Positions 15,920 to 23,934 of a DNA stretch of 64,000 bases are shown piece by piece. The stretch is from an uncultured Oscillospiraceae bacterium (GTDB taxonomy: Bacteria; Bacillota; Clostridia; Oscillospirales; Oscillospiraceae). Position numbers and translations under genes: made by a program. A model generated the notes under the pieces. It did not search any database. It was not told the origin of the DNA and saw nothing but the letters and a program-made list of their open reading frames with translations. Where the stretch lies: the NCBI GenBank assembly GCA_934591815.1, contig CAKTPV010000007.1, forward strand, positions 1 through 64,000. The letters run 5' to 3'. The stretch's first letter is position 1. Every line of letters starts with the position of its first letter.

Positions 15920-16519
15920 ATGGAATACTTCCCCGCTCCGCTGGAAAAGCTGGTGGAACAATTTGCCAAGCTGCCCGGCGTGGGCTATAAATCCGCCCAG
16001 CGTCTGGCGTTTCATGTGCTGAGCCTGCCCGCCGAGGAGGCGCAGATCTTTGCCGATGCCATTACCGACGCCAAGCGCAGTGTTACCCTGTGTCCCGTGT
16101 GTCAGAACCTGACTGCCGGCGGGCTTTGCCCCATCTGCGCCGACGCCAAGCGGGACGACGCCACCATCTGCGTGGTGGCAGACCCCCGGGACGTCATCGC
16201 CATTGAGCGCAGCCGGGAATACCGGGGGCGCTACCACGTCCTCCACGGTGTGCTGTCCCCCATGAACCATGTGGGGCCGGACGACCTGCACATCAAGTCC
16301 CTGCTGGACCGGGTGGCGCAGGGCGGCATCGAGGAGGTCATCATGGCCACCAACCCCGACACCGAGGGCGAGGCCACGGCGCTGTATATCGCCCGGCTGC
16401 TGAAGCCCTTCGGCGTAAAGGTCACGCGGCTGGCCTACGGCATCCCCGTGGGCGGCCATCTGGAATTTGCCGACGATGCCACGCTGATGCGGGCGCTGGA
16501 AGGGCGGCGGGAGCTGTGA
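15920..16519 (+). CDS. recR: Recombination protein RecR
   Basis: DNA-binding clamp that works with RecO and RecF to load RecA on gapped DNA. The 199 residues match the family length. A helix-hairpin-helix lies at LPGVGYKSAQRLAFH (18-32). The zinc finger is C58, C61, C70, C73 (CPVC and CPIC), followed by a Toprim domain with ATNPDTEGEATA and a Walker-like C-terminal GIPVGGHLEFADDATL. The start ATG at 15920 is close behind rpe. Its stop overlaps the GTG start of the ApbE gene. In many genomes recR follows dnaX; it does not do so here. Confidence 0.95.
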   Translation: MEYFPAPLEKLVEQFAKLPGVGYKSAQRLAFHVLSLPAEEAQIFADAITDAKRSVTLCPVCQNLTAGGLCPICADAKRDDATICVVADPRDVIAIERSREYRGRYHVLHGVLSPMNHVGPDDLHIKSLLDRVAQGGIEEVIMATNPDTEGEATALYIARLLKPFGVKVTRLAYGIPVGGHLEFADDATLMRALEGRREL

Positions 16520-17535
16520 AACGCCTTACCTGCCTGCTGCTGGCCTGCCTGACGGCGCTGGCACTCACCGCCTGCGGCGCAGAGAAGCCGCAGGAGATAT
16601 CCCTGTTCGCCATGGACACCTACATGACCCTTGCCGCCTACGGTGACAACGCCGGCGAGGCGCTGACCGCCGCCTCCCGGGAGATCAACCGGCTGGAGGC
16701 CACCCTCTCCCGCACCATCGACACCAGCGACGTCAGCCGGCTCAACGCCGGAGAGGCCGTGGTGGTGCAGCCGGAGACGCGGGCGCTTCTGGAGCGGGCG
16801 CTGACCCTTTCCGACGAGACGGGCGGCACCTTCGACATGACCGTCGCGCCGTTGGTGGCACTGTGGGGCATCACCTCCGACGCGCCCCGCGTCCCCTCAC
16901 AGGAGGAGATCGACGCGCTGCTGCCGCTGGTGGGTGGTGCGCACGTCCACATGGACGAGGCCGTCACGCTGGATGCGGGCTGCGCCGTGGATCTGGGCGG
17001 TATCGCCAAGGGCTACGCCTCTCAGCAGGTGGCGGACATCCTCCGTGCCCACGGCGTCACCTCCGCCGTGGTATCGCTGGGCGGCAACGTCTACGTCTGC
17101 GGCAGCAAGCCCGGCGGCACGCCGTGGAACGTGGGCATTCAGGACCCTGCCGGCAGCGGCTATGCCGCCATGGTGTCCCTCACCGACCGCTTCGCCGTCA
17201 CCTCCGGCGGCTACCAGCGCTATTTTGAGGCGGCGGACGGCACGGTGTACCAGCACATCCTCGACCCCCGCACCGGACGTCCCGCCGACAGTGATCTGCT
17301 GTCCGTCACCATCATCTCCGACGACGGCACGGCGGCGGACGCCTACTCCACCGCTCTGTACGTCATGGGCGAGCAGGAGGCCGTGTCCTTCTGGCGCGCC
17401 CACGGCGGCTTCGAGCTGATCCTCATCACCGCCGACGGCCGTCTGCTGTACACCCCCGGCCTGTCGGACGCCATCACAAAGCCGGAGGACTGCGCCTATG
17501 ACTTCCAACTCCTCACAACCGAGCCTGCGGCCTAA
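16516..17535 (+). CDS. apbE: FAD:protein FMN transferase lipoprotein (ApbE/FmnB type)
   Basis: Covalently attaches FMN to threonine of exported redox proteins. A lipoprotein signal ends in LTAC (Cys20), so the enzyme acts outside the membrane. Family landmarks are present over 339 residues: MDTYMTLAAYG, GGTFDMTVAPLVALWG, LDAGCAVDLGGIAKGYA, SLGGNVYVCG, the HILDPRTGRPAD stretch and TAADAYSTALYVMG with metal-binding aspartate. The GTG start at 16516 overlaps the recR stop. Its 3' end overlaps the next gene by 38 bases. Together with the two following genes it resembles part of flavin-based electron export loci, where FmnB is the ApbE member. Confidence 0.92.
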   Translation: MKRLTCLLLACLTALALTACGAEKPQEISLFAMDTYMTLAAYGDNAGEALTAASREINRLEATLSRTIDTSDVSRLNAGEAVVVQPETRALLERALTLSDETGGTFDMTVAPLVALWGITSDAPRVPSQEEIDALLPLVGGAHVHMDEAVTLDAGCAVDLGGIAKGYASQQVADILRAHGVTSAVVSLGGNVYVCGSKPGGTPWNVGIQDPAGSGYAAMVSLTDRFAVTSGGYQRYFEAADGTVYQHILDPRTGRPADSDLLSVTIISDDGTAADAYSTALYVMGEQEAVSFWRAHGGFELILITADGRLLYTPGLSDAITKPEDCAYDFQLLTTEPAA

Positions 17536-17932
17536 GCCGCTGGACGCGCTGGTGGCCGCCGTGGTCATCGCGCTGGCCGTGGTCACGGCGCTGCTGTTCT
17601 ACCTGCCCAAGACCGGGGGCGGCGACCAGCTGACGCTGGTCATCACCGTAGGAGGGCAGGAGCAGTCCCGCACGCCGGTGACGCAGCTGCCGGACGGGCC
17701 TGTCCGCATCGAGGGCCGCGGCGGCTATACGCTGACCCTCTCCCCGTCGTACAGTGACCTGCCCTTCAGCCCGGAATGGAGCGTCCGCGTCTCCGACTCC
17801 GACTGTCCGGGGCAGGACTGCGTCCACACCGGGGCTATCTCCCGGGCGGGACAGTCCATCGTGTGCCTGCCGGCGCAGGTGGTGATCTCGATCGTCAGCA
17901 CCTCGTCCGATGTGGACGCGGTGCTGGGTTAG
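17498..17932 (+). CDS. NusG domain II-containing membrane-anchored protein (EetA-like)
   Basis: A 144-residue protein with an N-terminal membrane anchor (residues about 17-36) and an extracellular NusG-II fold. The C-terminal signature is CPGQDCVHTGAI, then GQSIVCLPAQVVI, with C103, C108 and C123. In Listeria and lactobacilli a NusG-II protein (EetA) is encoded beside a Gx transporter (EetB) and an ApbE-type FmnB in the extracellular electron transfer locus. The same trio occurs here in order, so the name is by analogy. Gene starts overlap apbE by 38 bases. Confidence 0.8.
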   Translation: MTSNSSQPSLRPKPLDALVAAVVIALAVVTALLFYLPKTGGGDQLTLVITVGGQEQSRTPVTQLPDGPVRIEGRGGYTLTLSPSYSDLPFSPEWSVRVSDSDCPGQDCVHTGAISRAGQSIVCLPAQVVISIVSTSSDVDAVLG

Positions 17933-17942
17933 GAGGTGCGCC

Positions 17943-18455
17943 GTGAAGCTGAACCCCCGCTCTATCGCCCTGTGCGCCGTGCTGACCGCGCTGGCGCTGG
18001 GTCTGAGCACACTGGAAAACCTGTTTCCTGTGACACTTATCGTGCCGCTGCCCGGCGTAAAGCTGGGTCTTGCCAACATCGTCACCGTGTTCGCCCTCTA
18101 CGAGCTGGGCGCCGTCCCCGCGCTGACCATCCTGACAGCCCGCTGTCTGCTGGGCGGCGTATTTGCCGGCAATCTGTCGGCGCTGCTGTTCAGTCTGCTG
18201 GGCGGCTTCACCGCCATGCTGGTGATGATCGCCCTCAAGCACTGTAAGGGGCTGTCCGTCTACGGCGTGTCCATCGGCGGCGCGGCCGCCCACAACATCG
18301 GCCAGATGGCGGCGGCTGTCATCACGCTGGGCAATACCATGGTGCTGGGCTATCTGCCCTTCCTGCTGGCTGTATCGCTGGTCACCGGCACGCTCACCGG
18401 CTTTGTGGCCGGTCTGCTGTTCCGCGCCATGCGTAATATCCACCTATCTCACTGA
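17943..18455 (+). CDS. Gx transporter family membrane protein (EetB-like)
   Basis: Integral membrane protein of 170 residues with five to six hydrophobic helices, family Hpre_diP_synt_I (often mislabelled heptaprenyl diphosphate synthase component I). Signature stretches are GLSTLENLFP, PGVKLGLANIVTVFAL and ARCLLGGVFAGNLSALLFSLLGG. The fold resembles ECF-transporter S components, so it may carry a small substrate such as a flavin, but that is inference. The start is GTG at 17943 after AGGAGG. It lies 10 bases after the EetA-like gene and 12 before the ATPase gene. Confidence 0.85.
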   Translation: MKLNPRSIALCAVLTALALGLSTLENLFPVTLIVPLPGVKLGLANIVTVFALYELGAVPALTILTARCLLGGVFAGNLSALLFSLLGGFTAMLVMIALKHCKGLSVYGVSIGGAAAHNIGQMAAAVITLGNTMVLGYLPFLLAVSLVTGTLTGFVAGLLFRAMRNIHLSH

Positions 18456-18467
18456 GGAGGTCACTCT

Positions 18468-19526
18468 ATGGACAAGAAAGACAAGATCATTCTCCAGCAG
18501 CTGGACGTGATCCGCTCCATGACGGAGAACAACATGAAGCGCATGAACAGCGACTTCTGGGGCACGCCCTTCGAGAACGTCACCGGCGACGCGCCCAAGT
18601 CTCCCGCCGCGCCCGCCAAGGACGCGGAGAAGAAGAACACGCCTCCCACCGCCACCGCCAAGCCCGGCGACGAAAAGCCCGCCGAGGAGGAGCTGCCGCC
18701 GCCGGAGAAGATCGAGGATCTGCTGGCGGAGCTGGACAGCTACATCGGACTGGGCGTGGTGAAGGAGGAGGTACACAACCTCATCAACATGGTGCAGGTC
18801 TATAAGCTGCGCCAGCAGCACGACCTGCCCACCACCGATATGTCTTTGCACATGGTGTTCACCGGCAATCCCGGCACCGGCAAGACCATGATGGCCCGCA
18901 TGATGGCCCGCATCTACCGAAGCCTGGGCATTCTCTCCAAGGGGCAGCTGGTGGAGGTGGACCGCAGCGGCCTGGTGGCAGGCTATGTGGGGCAGACCGC
19001 CCTGAAGACCCAGAAGGTCATCGAGAAGGCCATGGGCGGCGTGCTGTTCGTGGATGAGGCCTATGCCCTCAACGGCCGCAGCGAAAACGACTTCGGGCAG
19101 GAGGCCATCGACACCCTGCTGAAGGCCATGGAGGATCACCGGGACGATCTGGTGGTCATCGTGGCGGGCTACACCGACCTGATGGATAAGTTCATCCACT
19201 CCAACCCCGGTCTGGAGTCCCGCTTCAACCGTTTTCTGCTGTTCGAGGACTACTCGCTGGACGAGCTGGTGGCCATCTTCAAGATGCGCTGCGGCAAGGG
19301 GTACATCCTGTCGCCGGAGGCGGAGCCGCTGGTGCGGGATTACATCGCCGAGGAGAGCGCCGCCGGAGACAGCTTCGGCAACGCCCGCGGCGTCCGGAAT
19401 ATCTTCGAGCATATTCTGGTGGCACAGAACAACCGTCTCGCCAAGCTGGAGACGGTGACCCGCGACGATTTGATGACCCTCACCGCCGACGATGTCCTCC
19501 GCGCCCGGGGGAAGATCGACGAATAA
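18468..19526 (+). CDS. AAA+ ATPase of the CbxX/SpoVK family
   Basis: A 352-residue AAA+ protein related to SpoVK, required for spore maturation in Bacillus, and to the rubisco activase CbbX. Residues 1-80 form a Lys-, Pro- and Ala-rich unstructured tail. The AAA core has Walker A GNPGTGKT (133-140), the pore-loop-like AGYVGQTALKT, Walker B VLFVDEAY (192-199) and the arginine-finger region SRFNRFLLFEDY. The C-terminal lid ends with NARGVRNIFEHILVAQNNRL. As no rubisco is present, a sporulation or remodelling role is more likely. Last gene of the rpe operon, with a terminator after it. Confidence 0.88.
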   Translation: MDKKDKIILQQLDVIRSMTENNMKRMNSDFWGTPFENVTGDAPKSPAAPAKDAEKKNTPPTATAKPGDEKPAEEELPPPEKIEDLLAELDSYIGLGVVKEEVHNLINMVQVYKLRQQHDLPTTDMSLHMVFTGNPGTGKTMMARMMARIYRSLGILSKGQLVEVDRSGLVAGYVGQTALKTQKVIEKAMGGVLFVDEAYALNGRSENDFGQEAIDTLLKAMEDHRDDLVVIVAGYTDLMDKFIHSNPGLESRFNRFLLFEDYSLDELVAIFKMRCGKGYILSPEAEPLVRDYIAEESAAGDSFGNARGVRNIFEHILVAQNNRLAKLETVTRDDLMTLTADDVLRARGKIDE

Positions 19527-19537
19527 CCGGAAAATAC

Positions 19538-19568
19538 GAAAGACCCGCGCCGATGGCGCGGGTCTTTC
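19538..19568. terminator. Bidirectional intrinsic terminator
   Basis: A 14-bp perfect stem (GAAAGACCCGCGCC and complement) with a GAT loop and T-rich flank on both strands, between two convergent operons. Confidence 0.9.
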
Positions 19569-19580
19569 TCTGCTTCTTTT

Positions 19581-20297
19581 TCAGTCGCTCATGCCGTTGT
19601 GGATGACCTTGCCCATGTTCCACAGCAGTGCCACCCGCCGGGCGGACTCCAGCCGCTCCTCCGGCGTGCGGTACTCTGCGTCAGCCGTCTCCGCGCCGCA
19701 GTCCATGCAGCTGACGGAGACGCTCCAGCCCTGCTCATCCTGCATGACGCCGGCGCCCCGACAGATGGGGCATTCGCCCAGCTCGATCTCAAAAATAGGG
19801 TCCATATCGTTTCTCCTTTGTGTTGTCCTTTCAAACGCCACGCGAGGCGTGCCGTCTTCTACATAGATCGTCCCGCAGCGGACGAAGCCCTCCCGCTCCA
19901 GACACCGCTGCATGGTCAGATTATCGGCGTGGGTGTCCGCCCGCAGATGGGGACACCGCCCCGCCGCCCACGCCGCGCTCTCCGCGAACACGCCGTGGTG
20001 GGTGCCGTCGCTGCCCAGCCGGTGCAGCGTGCCGTAGGCGCTGTCGTCCCGCCACGCCCCCTCGATGTAGGCGTAGGTAGGGTCGTCCCCCAGCAGGAAG
20101 GCGAACACGGCGTACACGCCGCCTGCGTCCTCCATGACGAACAGCCGCCCGCAGGCGATGTCCTGCCGCAGCATCGGCTCCGGCGGGTAGCCGTCCCCCC
20201 ACTGGGTCGGGTTACCGGTTTGCCGCATATACCGCCGCGCCGCGTCATAGATCGCCATGATGCGGGGCAGGTCTTGCGCACGCGCCTGCCGGATCAT
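19581..20297 (-). CDS. GNAT acetyltransferase continuous with a Lar-like zinc ribbon
   Basis: One open frame of 238 residues encodes two modules. Residues 1 to about 160 look like a GNAT N-acetyltransferase (start IRQARAQDLPRIMAIYDAARR, late helix DNLTMQRCLEREGFVRCG). The last 74 residues are a Lar-type zinc ribbon with C-x2-C pairs (ECPIC and SCMDC) and a closing ALLWN. Between them is a sequence resembling AAAGGAGAAACGATATG, a good ribosome site plus ATG, so a separate 74-residue protein may start at 19805. Either the stop of the GNAT gene was lost, or the frames were always joined. ATG at 20297 overlaps the PFL stop by one base. Confidence 0.7.
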   Translation of the reverse strand: MIRQARAQDLPRIMAIYDAARRYMRQTGNPTQWGDGYPPEPMLRQDIACGRLFVMEDAGGVYAVFAFLLGDDPTYAYIEGAWRDDSAYGTLHRLGSDGTHHGVFAESAAWAAGRCPHLRADTHADNLTMQRCLEREGFVRCGTIYVEDGTPRVAFERTTQRRNDMDPIFEIELGECPICRGAGVMQDEQGWSVSVSCMDCGAETADAEYRTPEERLESARRVALLWNMGKVIHNGMSD

Positions 20298-21655
20298 CAG
20301 TTTTTCAGGCTCTGGAGCGGTGCAGGGATGCGGCCGCCCCGGGCAATAAAGTCGGCGCTGGACGCCTCATGCACCGGCATCACCGGCGCGCTGCCCAGCA
20401 GGCCGCCCATCTCCACCATATCGCCCACATCCGCGCCCTCCACAGGGATCACGCGCACGGCGGTGGTCTTGCTGTTCACCATACCCACCGCCGCCTCGTC
20501 GGCGATGATAGCCGAGATCGTCTCGGCGCTGGTGCTGCCGGGCACGGCGATCATGTCCAGTCCCACGGAGCACACGCAGGTCATAGCCTCCAGCTTGTCG
20601 ATGGTCAGTGTACCGTCCAGCGCGGCGGCGATCATACCCTCGTCCTCCGACACGGGGATAAACGCGCCGGACAAGCCGCCCACATGGCCGGACGCCATGA
20701 CGCCGCCCTTTTTCACCGCGTCGTTCAGCAGCGCCAGCGCCGCCGTGGTACCGTGGGTACCGCAGACAGCAAGTCCCATCTCCTCCAGAATACGGGCCAC
20801 GCTGTCGCCCACCGCCGGGGTGGGGGCCAACGACAGATCCACGATACCAAAGGGCGTATCCAACCGCTTCGACGCCTCCGCCGCCACCATCTGTCCCATA
20901 CGGGTGATCTGGAACGCCGTTTTCTTGATGGTCTCGGCCACCACATCAAAGGGCTGCCCCTTGCAGGCTTGCAGGGCGTGGTACACCACGCCGGGGCCGG
21001 ACACGCCCACATTGATGACGCTGTCCGCCTCGCCCACGCCGTGGAACGCGCCGGCCATAAAGGGATTGTCCTCCACGGCGTTGCAGAACACCACCAGCTT
21101 GGCGCAGCCAAGGCCGTCCTGCGCCCGGGTCAGATGGGCCGTCTCCTTGATGATGCGGCCCATGCGGGCCACGGCATCCATATTGATGCCGGCCCTCGTG
21201 CTGCCCACATTGACGCTGGAGCAGACCAGCTCCGTCTGTGCCAGCGCCTGCGGAATAGAGCGCAGCAACAGCTCGTCGCCCTTGGCAAAGCCCTTCTGCA
21301 CCAAGGCGGAATAGCCGCCGATGAAGTTGACGCCGCAGGTATGTGCCGCCCGGTCCAGCGTCAGGGCAAAGGGCACATAGTCCTCAGTATTGCAGCCGCC
21401 CGCCACCAGCGCCATAGGCGTCACGGAGATGCGCTTGTTGACGATGGGGATGCCGAACTCGCTCTCAATGTCCTCGCCGGTACGTACCAGCTTCTCCGCC
21501 CGGCGGCAGATCTTATCATATATTTTTTGACAGCAGCGGTCTGCATCCTCGCTGACGCAGTCCAGCAGAGAGATACCCATGGTGATGGTGCGGATATCCA
21601 GATGCTGCTTGTCGATCATATCGATCGTATCGAAAATATTTTGCAGATTCAGCAT
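20297..21655 (-). CDS. PFL family protein (UPF0210, DUF711)
   Basis: Conserved 452-residue cytosolic protein whose fold resembles pyruvate formate-lyase; biochemical function is not established. Recognisable stretches are [52 protein letters not shown] and [16 protein letters not shown]. It lacks the glycyl-radical motif and is not a real PFL enzyme. It follows the ACT-domain gene by 12 bases. This pairing of UPF0210 with a UPF0237 ACT protein is conserved across Firmicutes and archaea, which points to a shared ligand-sensing role. Confidence 0.92.
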   Translation of the reverse strand: MLNLQNIFDTIDMIDKQHLDIRTITMGISLLDCVSEDADRCCQKIYDKICRRAEKLVRTGEDIESEFGIPIVNKRISVTPMALVAGGCNTEDYVPFALTLDRAAHTCGVNFIGGYSALVQKGFAKGDELLLRSIPQALAQTELVCSSVNVGSTRAGINMDAVARMGRIIKETAHLTRAQDGLGCAKLVVFCNAVEDNPFMAGAFHGVGEADSVINVGVSGPGVVYHALQACKGQPFDVVAETIKKTAFQITRMGQMVAAEASKRLDTPFGIVDLSLAPTPAVGDSVARILEEMGLAVCGTHGTTAALALLNDAVKKGGVMASGHVGGLSGAFIPVSEDEGMIAAALDGTLTIDKLEAMTCVCSVGLDMIAVPGSTSAETISAIIADEAAVGMVNSKTTAVRVIPVEGADVGDMVEMGGLLGSAPVMPVHEASSADFIARGGRIPAPLQSLKN

Positions 21656-21667
21656 GGCGTATCCCTC

Positions 21668-21937
21668 TTACAGCTTGTGCATGGCGTCGAAGATATCCTC
21701 CCGCTGGATGCGGATGGACAGTCCGCGGCTCTCGCCGTAGGTCTTCAGCACCTCACGCAGCCGGTCAAACGGTTCTCTGCACAGAGTCAGATCCACCACC
21801 ATCATCATGGTGAAATAGCCCTCCATAATGGTCTGGCTGATGTCCAGCACGTTGATCTGGTGATCGGCCAGCTTGTTGCACACGCCGGCGATGATCCCCA
21901 CCTGATCCTTTCCCACAACTGTCACGATCGCTTTCAT
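21668..21937 (-). CDS. ACT domain protein (UPF0237)
   Basis: A single ACT domain of 89 residues (KAIVTVVGKDQVGIIAGVCNKLADHQINVLDISQ region). ACT domains bind amino acids or similar ligands and regulate partner proteins, which suggests it senses a ligand for the PFL protein next to it. The start is ATG at 21937 after AAAAGGAGTGACC. Length and sequence match UPF0237 exactly, with no catalytic domain attached. Confidence 0.92.
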   Translation of the reverse strand: MKAIVTVVGKDQVGIIAGVCNKLADHQINVLDISQTIMEGYFTMMMVVDLTLCREPFDRLREVLKTYGESRGLSIRIQREDIFDAMHKL

Positions 21938-21963
21938 ATCGGTCACTCCTTTTGGATACAAAG

Positions 21964-22536
21964 TCACTCCATCTCGTCCAGCGTCAGCTGGAACGAGCCT
22001 AAGAAATGCTCACGGAAATACCGCAGCTCCGGCAGCTCGTAGCCGTCCAGCGCCGCCGCCGTCTGCCGCGCCGCCTGCCGGAATTCCTCGTTGCCGGCCT
22101 TCAGCTCCTCCAGACATTTGATGTGGGCGCTGAGCTTGTCCGCCGCCTTCACCAGCTCCTCCACCTCCGGGTCAGCGGGGCGCAGAATGTCCTCATAGAC
22201 GGTCCGCAGCTCCGGCGGCAGCATCCCCAGCAGCTTCTGGTCCGCCACCTCCTCCACCTTGCGGTAGGCCTCCCGGATCTCCGGGTTGAAGTACTTGATG
22301 GGCGTGGGCATATCGCCGGTGAGGATCTCCCCCGCGTCGTGGTACAGCGCCGCTGCCGCCACCGCGCCGGTATCCACCTGACCGCCGAACAGCTCGTTGC
22401 GGATCACCGCCAGCGCGTGGGCCAGCACCGCCACCTGATGGCTGTGCTCCTGAATATTCTCCCGGACGCTGTTGCGCATCAGCGCCCAGCGCTCGATGTA
22501 GCGCATCCGGTCGATGTAGGCGAAAAAGTGATTCAT
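21964..22536 (-). CDS. yfbR: 5'-deoxynucleotidase of the YfbR HD family
   Basis: HD-domain phosphohydrolase of 190 residues that removes phosphate from deoxynucleoside 5'-monophosphates in the YfbR family. Metal-binding residues are visible in EHSHQVAVLAHAL (about 32-44) and YHDAGEILTGDMPTPIKY, with the final aspartate in VKAADKLSA. The N-terminal RMRYIERWALMRN is characteristic. ATG at 22536 overlaps the mtaB stop by one base (TAATG), so the two are probably coupled. Confidence 0.88.
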   Translation of the reverse strand: MNHFFAYIDRMRYIERWALMRNSVRENIQEHSHQVAVLAHALAVIRNELFGGQVDTGAVAAAALYHDAGEILTGDMPTPIKYFNPEIREAYRKVEEVADQKLLGMLPPELRTVYEDILRPADPEVEELVKAADKLSAHIKCLEELKAGNEEFRQAARQTAAALDGYELPELRYFREHFLGSFQLTLDEME

Positions 22537-22546
22537 TATGTAAACT
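22536..22546 (+). repeat. XerD-arm-like half-site 6 (TTATGTAAACT)
   Basis: Covers the mtaB stop and the first base of the yfbR start codon. Confidence 0.65.
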
Positions 22547-23816
22547 CTCCTCGCAGTATATCGTTTTCCACGCCGGTGATCTTTACGTTTCTCACTATGT
22601 TATGTAAATCTCTCTCCCCCATGGCCACCTCCATGTAGTTGGGGGCGTGGCCGGTGGAGAGGCCGTCCTTGACCTGCTCGAACAGTACCGGGTACACCTG
22701 CCCCACGCAGCCGTTCAGGTAGGCGCGGTGCAGCTCCTCCGCCACCTGTGCGGCCCGGGCGGCACGCTCCTCCTTGACGGCGGGCGGCACCTGCTCCATG
22801 GCCGCCGCCTTGGTACCGGGGCGGATGGAGTAGGGGAAGATGTGCATGGCGGCGAAGCCGCACTCCCGGATAAATGCCAGCGTCTGGGTGAATTCCTCCT
22901 CCGTCTCCTCCGGGAAGCCGCAGATCAGGTCGGTGGTGACGGCAGGGCGGTGAAAGTAGGTGTTCAGCAGCGCCACAGACTGACGGAACCGGGCCGTGTC
23001 ATATTTCCTGTTCATCCGCTTCAGCGTCTCGTCACAGCCGGACTGGAGGGACAGGTGGAAGTGGGGACACAGGTTGGGCAGCGCGGCGGCGCGGCGGCAG
23101 AAATCATCCGTGATGGTGCGGGGCTCCAGACTGCCCAGGCGCAGCCGCATATCCCCTGCGGCGGCGGACACCGCCTCCAAAAGGTCGATGAGCGTCTCGC
23201 CGTTTTTCAGGTCGTGACCCCAGCTGGAGATCTCGATGCCGGTGAGCACCAGCTCCCGGTAGCCCTCCTGCCGCAGCTGCTCCGTCTGGGACACCGCCTC
23301 CGCCTTGGGCAGAGAGCGCACCGGCCCGCGGGCGTAGGGGATGATGCAGTAGGTGCAGAAGTTGACGCAGCCATCCTCTACCTTCAGCATGGCGCGGGTG
23401 CGCTCGGCCATGCCGCCGGCGGGCAGCACCTCGAACGTCCGGCGCTTCAGCGCATCGTCCAGCAGCGTGACCTGCTTCTCCCGGCTCACCTGCTCCAGCA
23501 GCTCCAGAAACGCCATGCGGTCGCCGGTACCGGCCACGAGGTCTATATCCAGCGACGCCGCCTCCTCCGGATGGGTCTGCACATAGCAGCCGCAGGCGGC
23601 CACCACCGCCTCCGGGTTCAGCTTCCGGCAGCGCCGCAGCATCTGCCGCGATTTTTTATCGCTGACGGCAGTGACGGAGCAGGTGTTGACGATATAGACG
23701 TCCGCCTTTTCATCAAACGGTACCAGCGTGTGGCCCCGGCGCACCAGCTCCTGTTCCATGGCCTGCGTCTCGTATTGATTGACCTTACAGCCTAATGTGT
23801 AAATCGCTGCCAGCAT
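22536..23816 (-). CDS. mtaB: tRNA (t6A37)-methylthiotransferase
   Basis: Radical-SAM enzyme that adds a methylthio group to t6A at position 37 of tRNAs decoding ANN codons. N-terminal cluster cysteines include C10 (TLGC), C46 (VNTC) and a cysteine in AACGC; the radical-SAM cluster is C150, C154, C157 (CVNFCTYC). A TRAM domain closes the 426 residues. The last 25 codons use several AT-rich codons (TTA, CAT, ATA, AGA, GTA) that are otherwise rare here, because two XerD-like sites overlap them. First gene of a five-gene minus-strand operon with its own promoter. Confidence 0.93.
   Translation of the reverse strand: MLAAIYTLGCKVNQYETQAMEQELVRRGHTLVPFDEKADVYIVNTCSVTAVSDKKSRQMLRRCRKLNPEAVVAACGCYVQTHPEEAASLDIDLVAGTGDRMAFLELLEQVSREKQVTLLDDALKRRTFEVLPAGGMAERTRAMLKVEDGCVNFCTYCIIPYARGPVRSLPKAEAVSQTEQLRQEGYRELVLTGIEISSWGHDLKNGETLIDLLEAVSAAAGDMRLRLGSLEPRTITDDFCRRAAALPNLCPHFHLSLQSGCDETLKRMNRKYDTARFRQSVALLNTYFHRPAVTTDLICGFPEETEEEFTQTLAFIRECGFAAMHIFPYSIRPGTKAAAMEQVPPAVKEERAARAAQVAEELHRAYLNGCVGQVYPVLFEQVKDGLSTGHAPNYMEVAMGERDLHNIVRNVKITGVENDILRGEFT
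22600..22609 (+). repeat. XerD-arm-like half-site 7, one mismatch (TTATGTAAAT)
   Basis: Inside mtaB, 64 bases from site 6, where it encodes Asp-Leu-His-Asn with a TTA leucine. Confidence 0.45.
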
Positions 23817-23827
23817 GGGGATTCTCC

Positions 23828-23856
23828 TTGCACTTTCTGTCGAATGTCGATATAAT
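23828..23856 (+). promoter_or_regulatory. Sigma-A promoter of the cysteine desulfurase operon
   Basis: TTGCAC, 17 bases, TATAAT; divergent from the mtaB promoter with the -10 boxes 15 bases apart. Confidence 0.65.
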
Positions 23857-23871
23857 GGGTGGTAACGCTTT

Positions 23872-23900
23872 ATTATACTGGATACTTACGCCGGTGGCAA
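23872..23900 (-). promoter_or_regulatory. Sigma-A promoter of the mtaB operon
   Basis: Minus strand TTGCCA, 17 bases, TATAAT. Confidence 0.8.
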
Positions 23901-23934
23901 GTCCTCCGGCCTATGAAATTGAGAGGTTTTTCCC

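Noticed and set aside
20297..21655. Pyruvate formate-lyase
   Set aside because: The PFL-family protein (UPF0210) lacks the glycyl-radical and catalytic cysteine motifs, and no activating enzyme gene is beside it.
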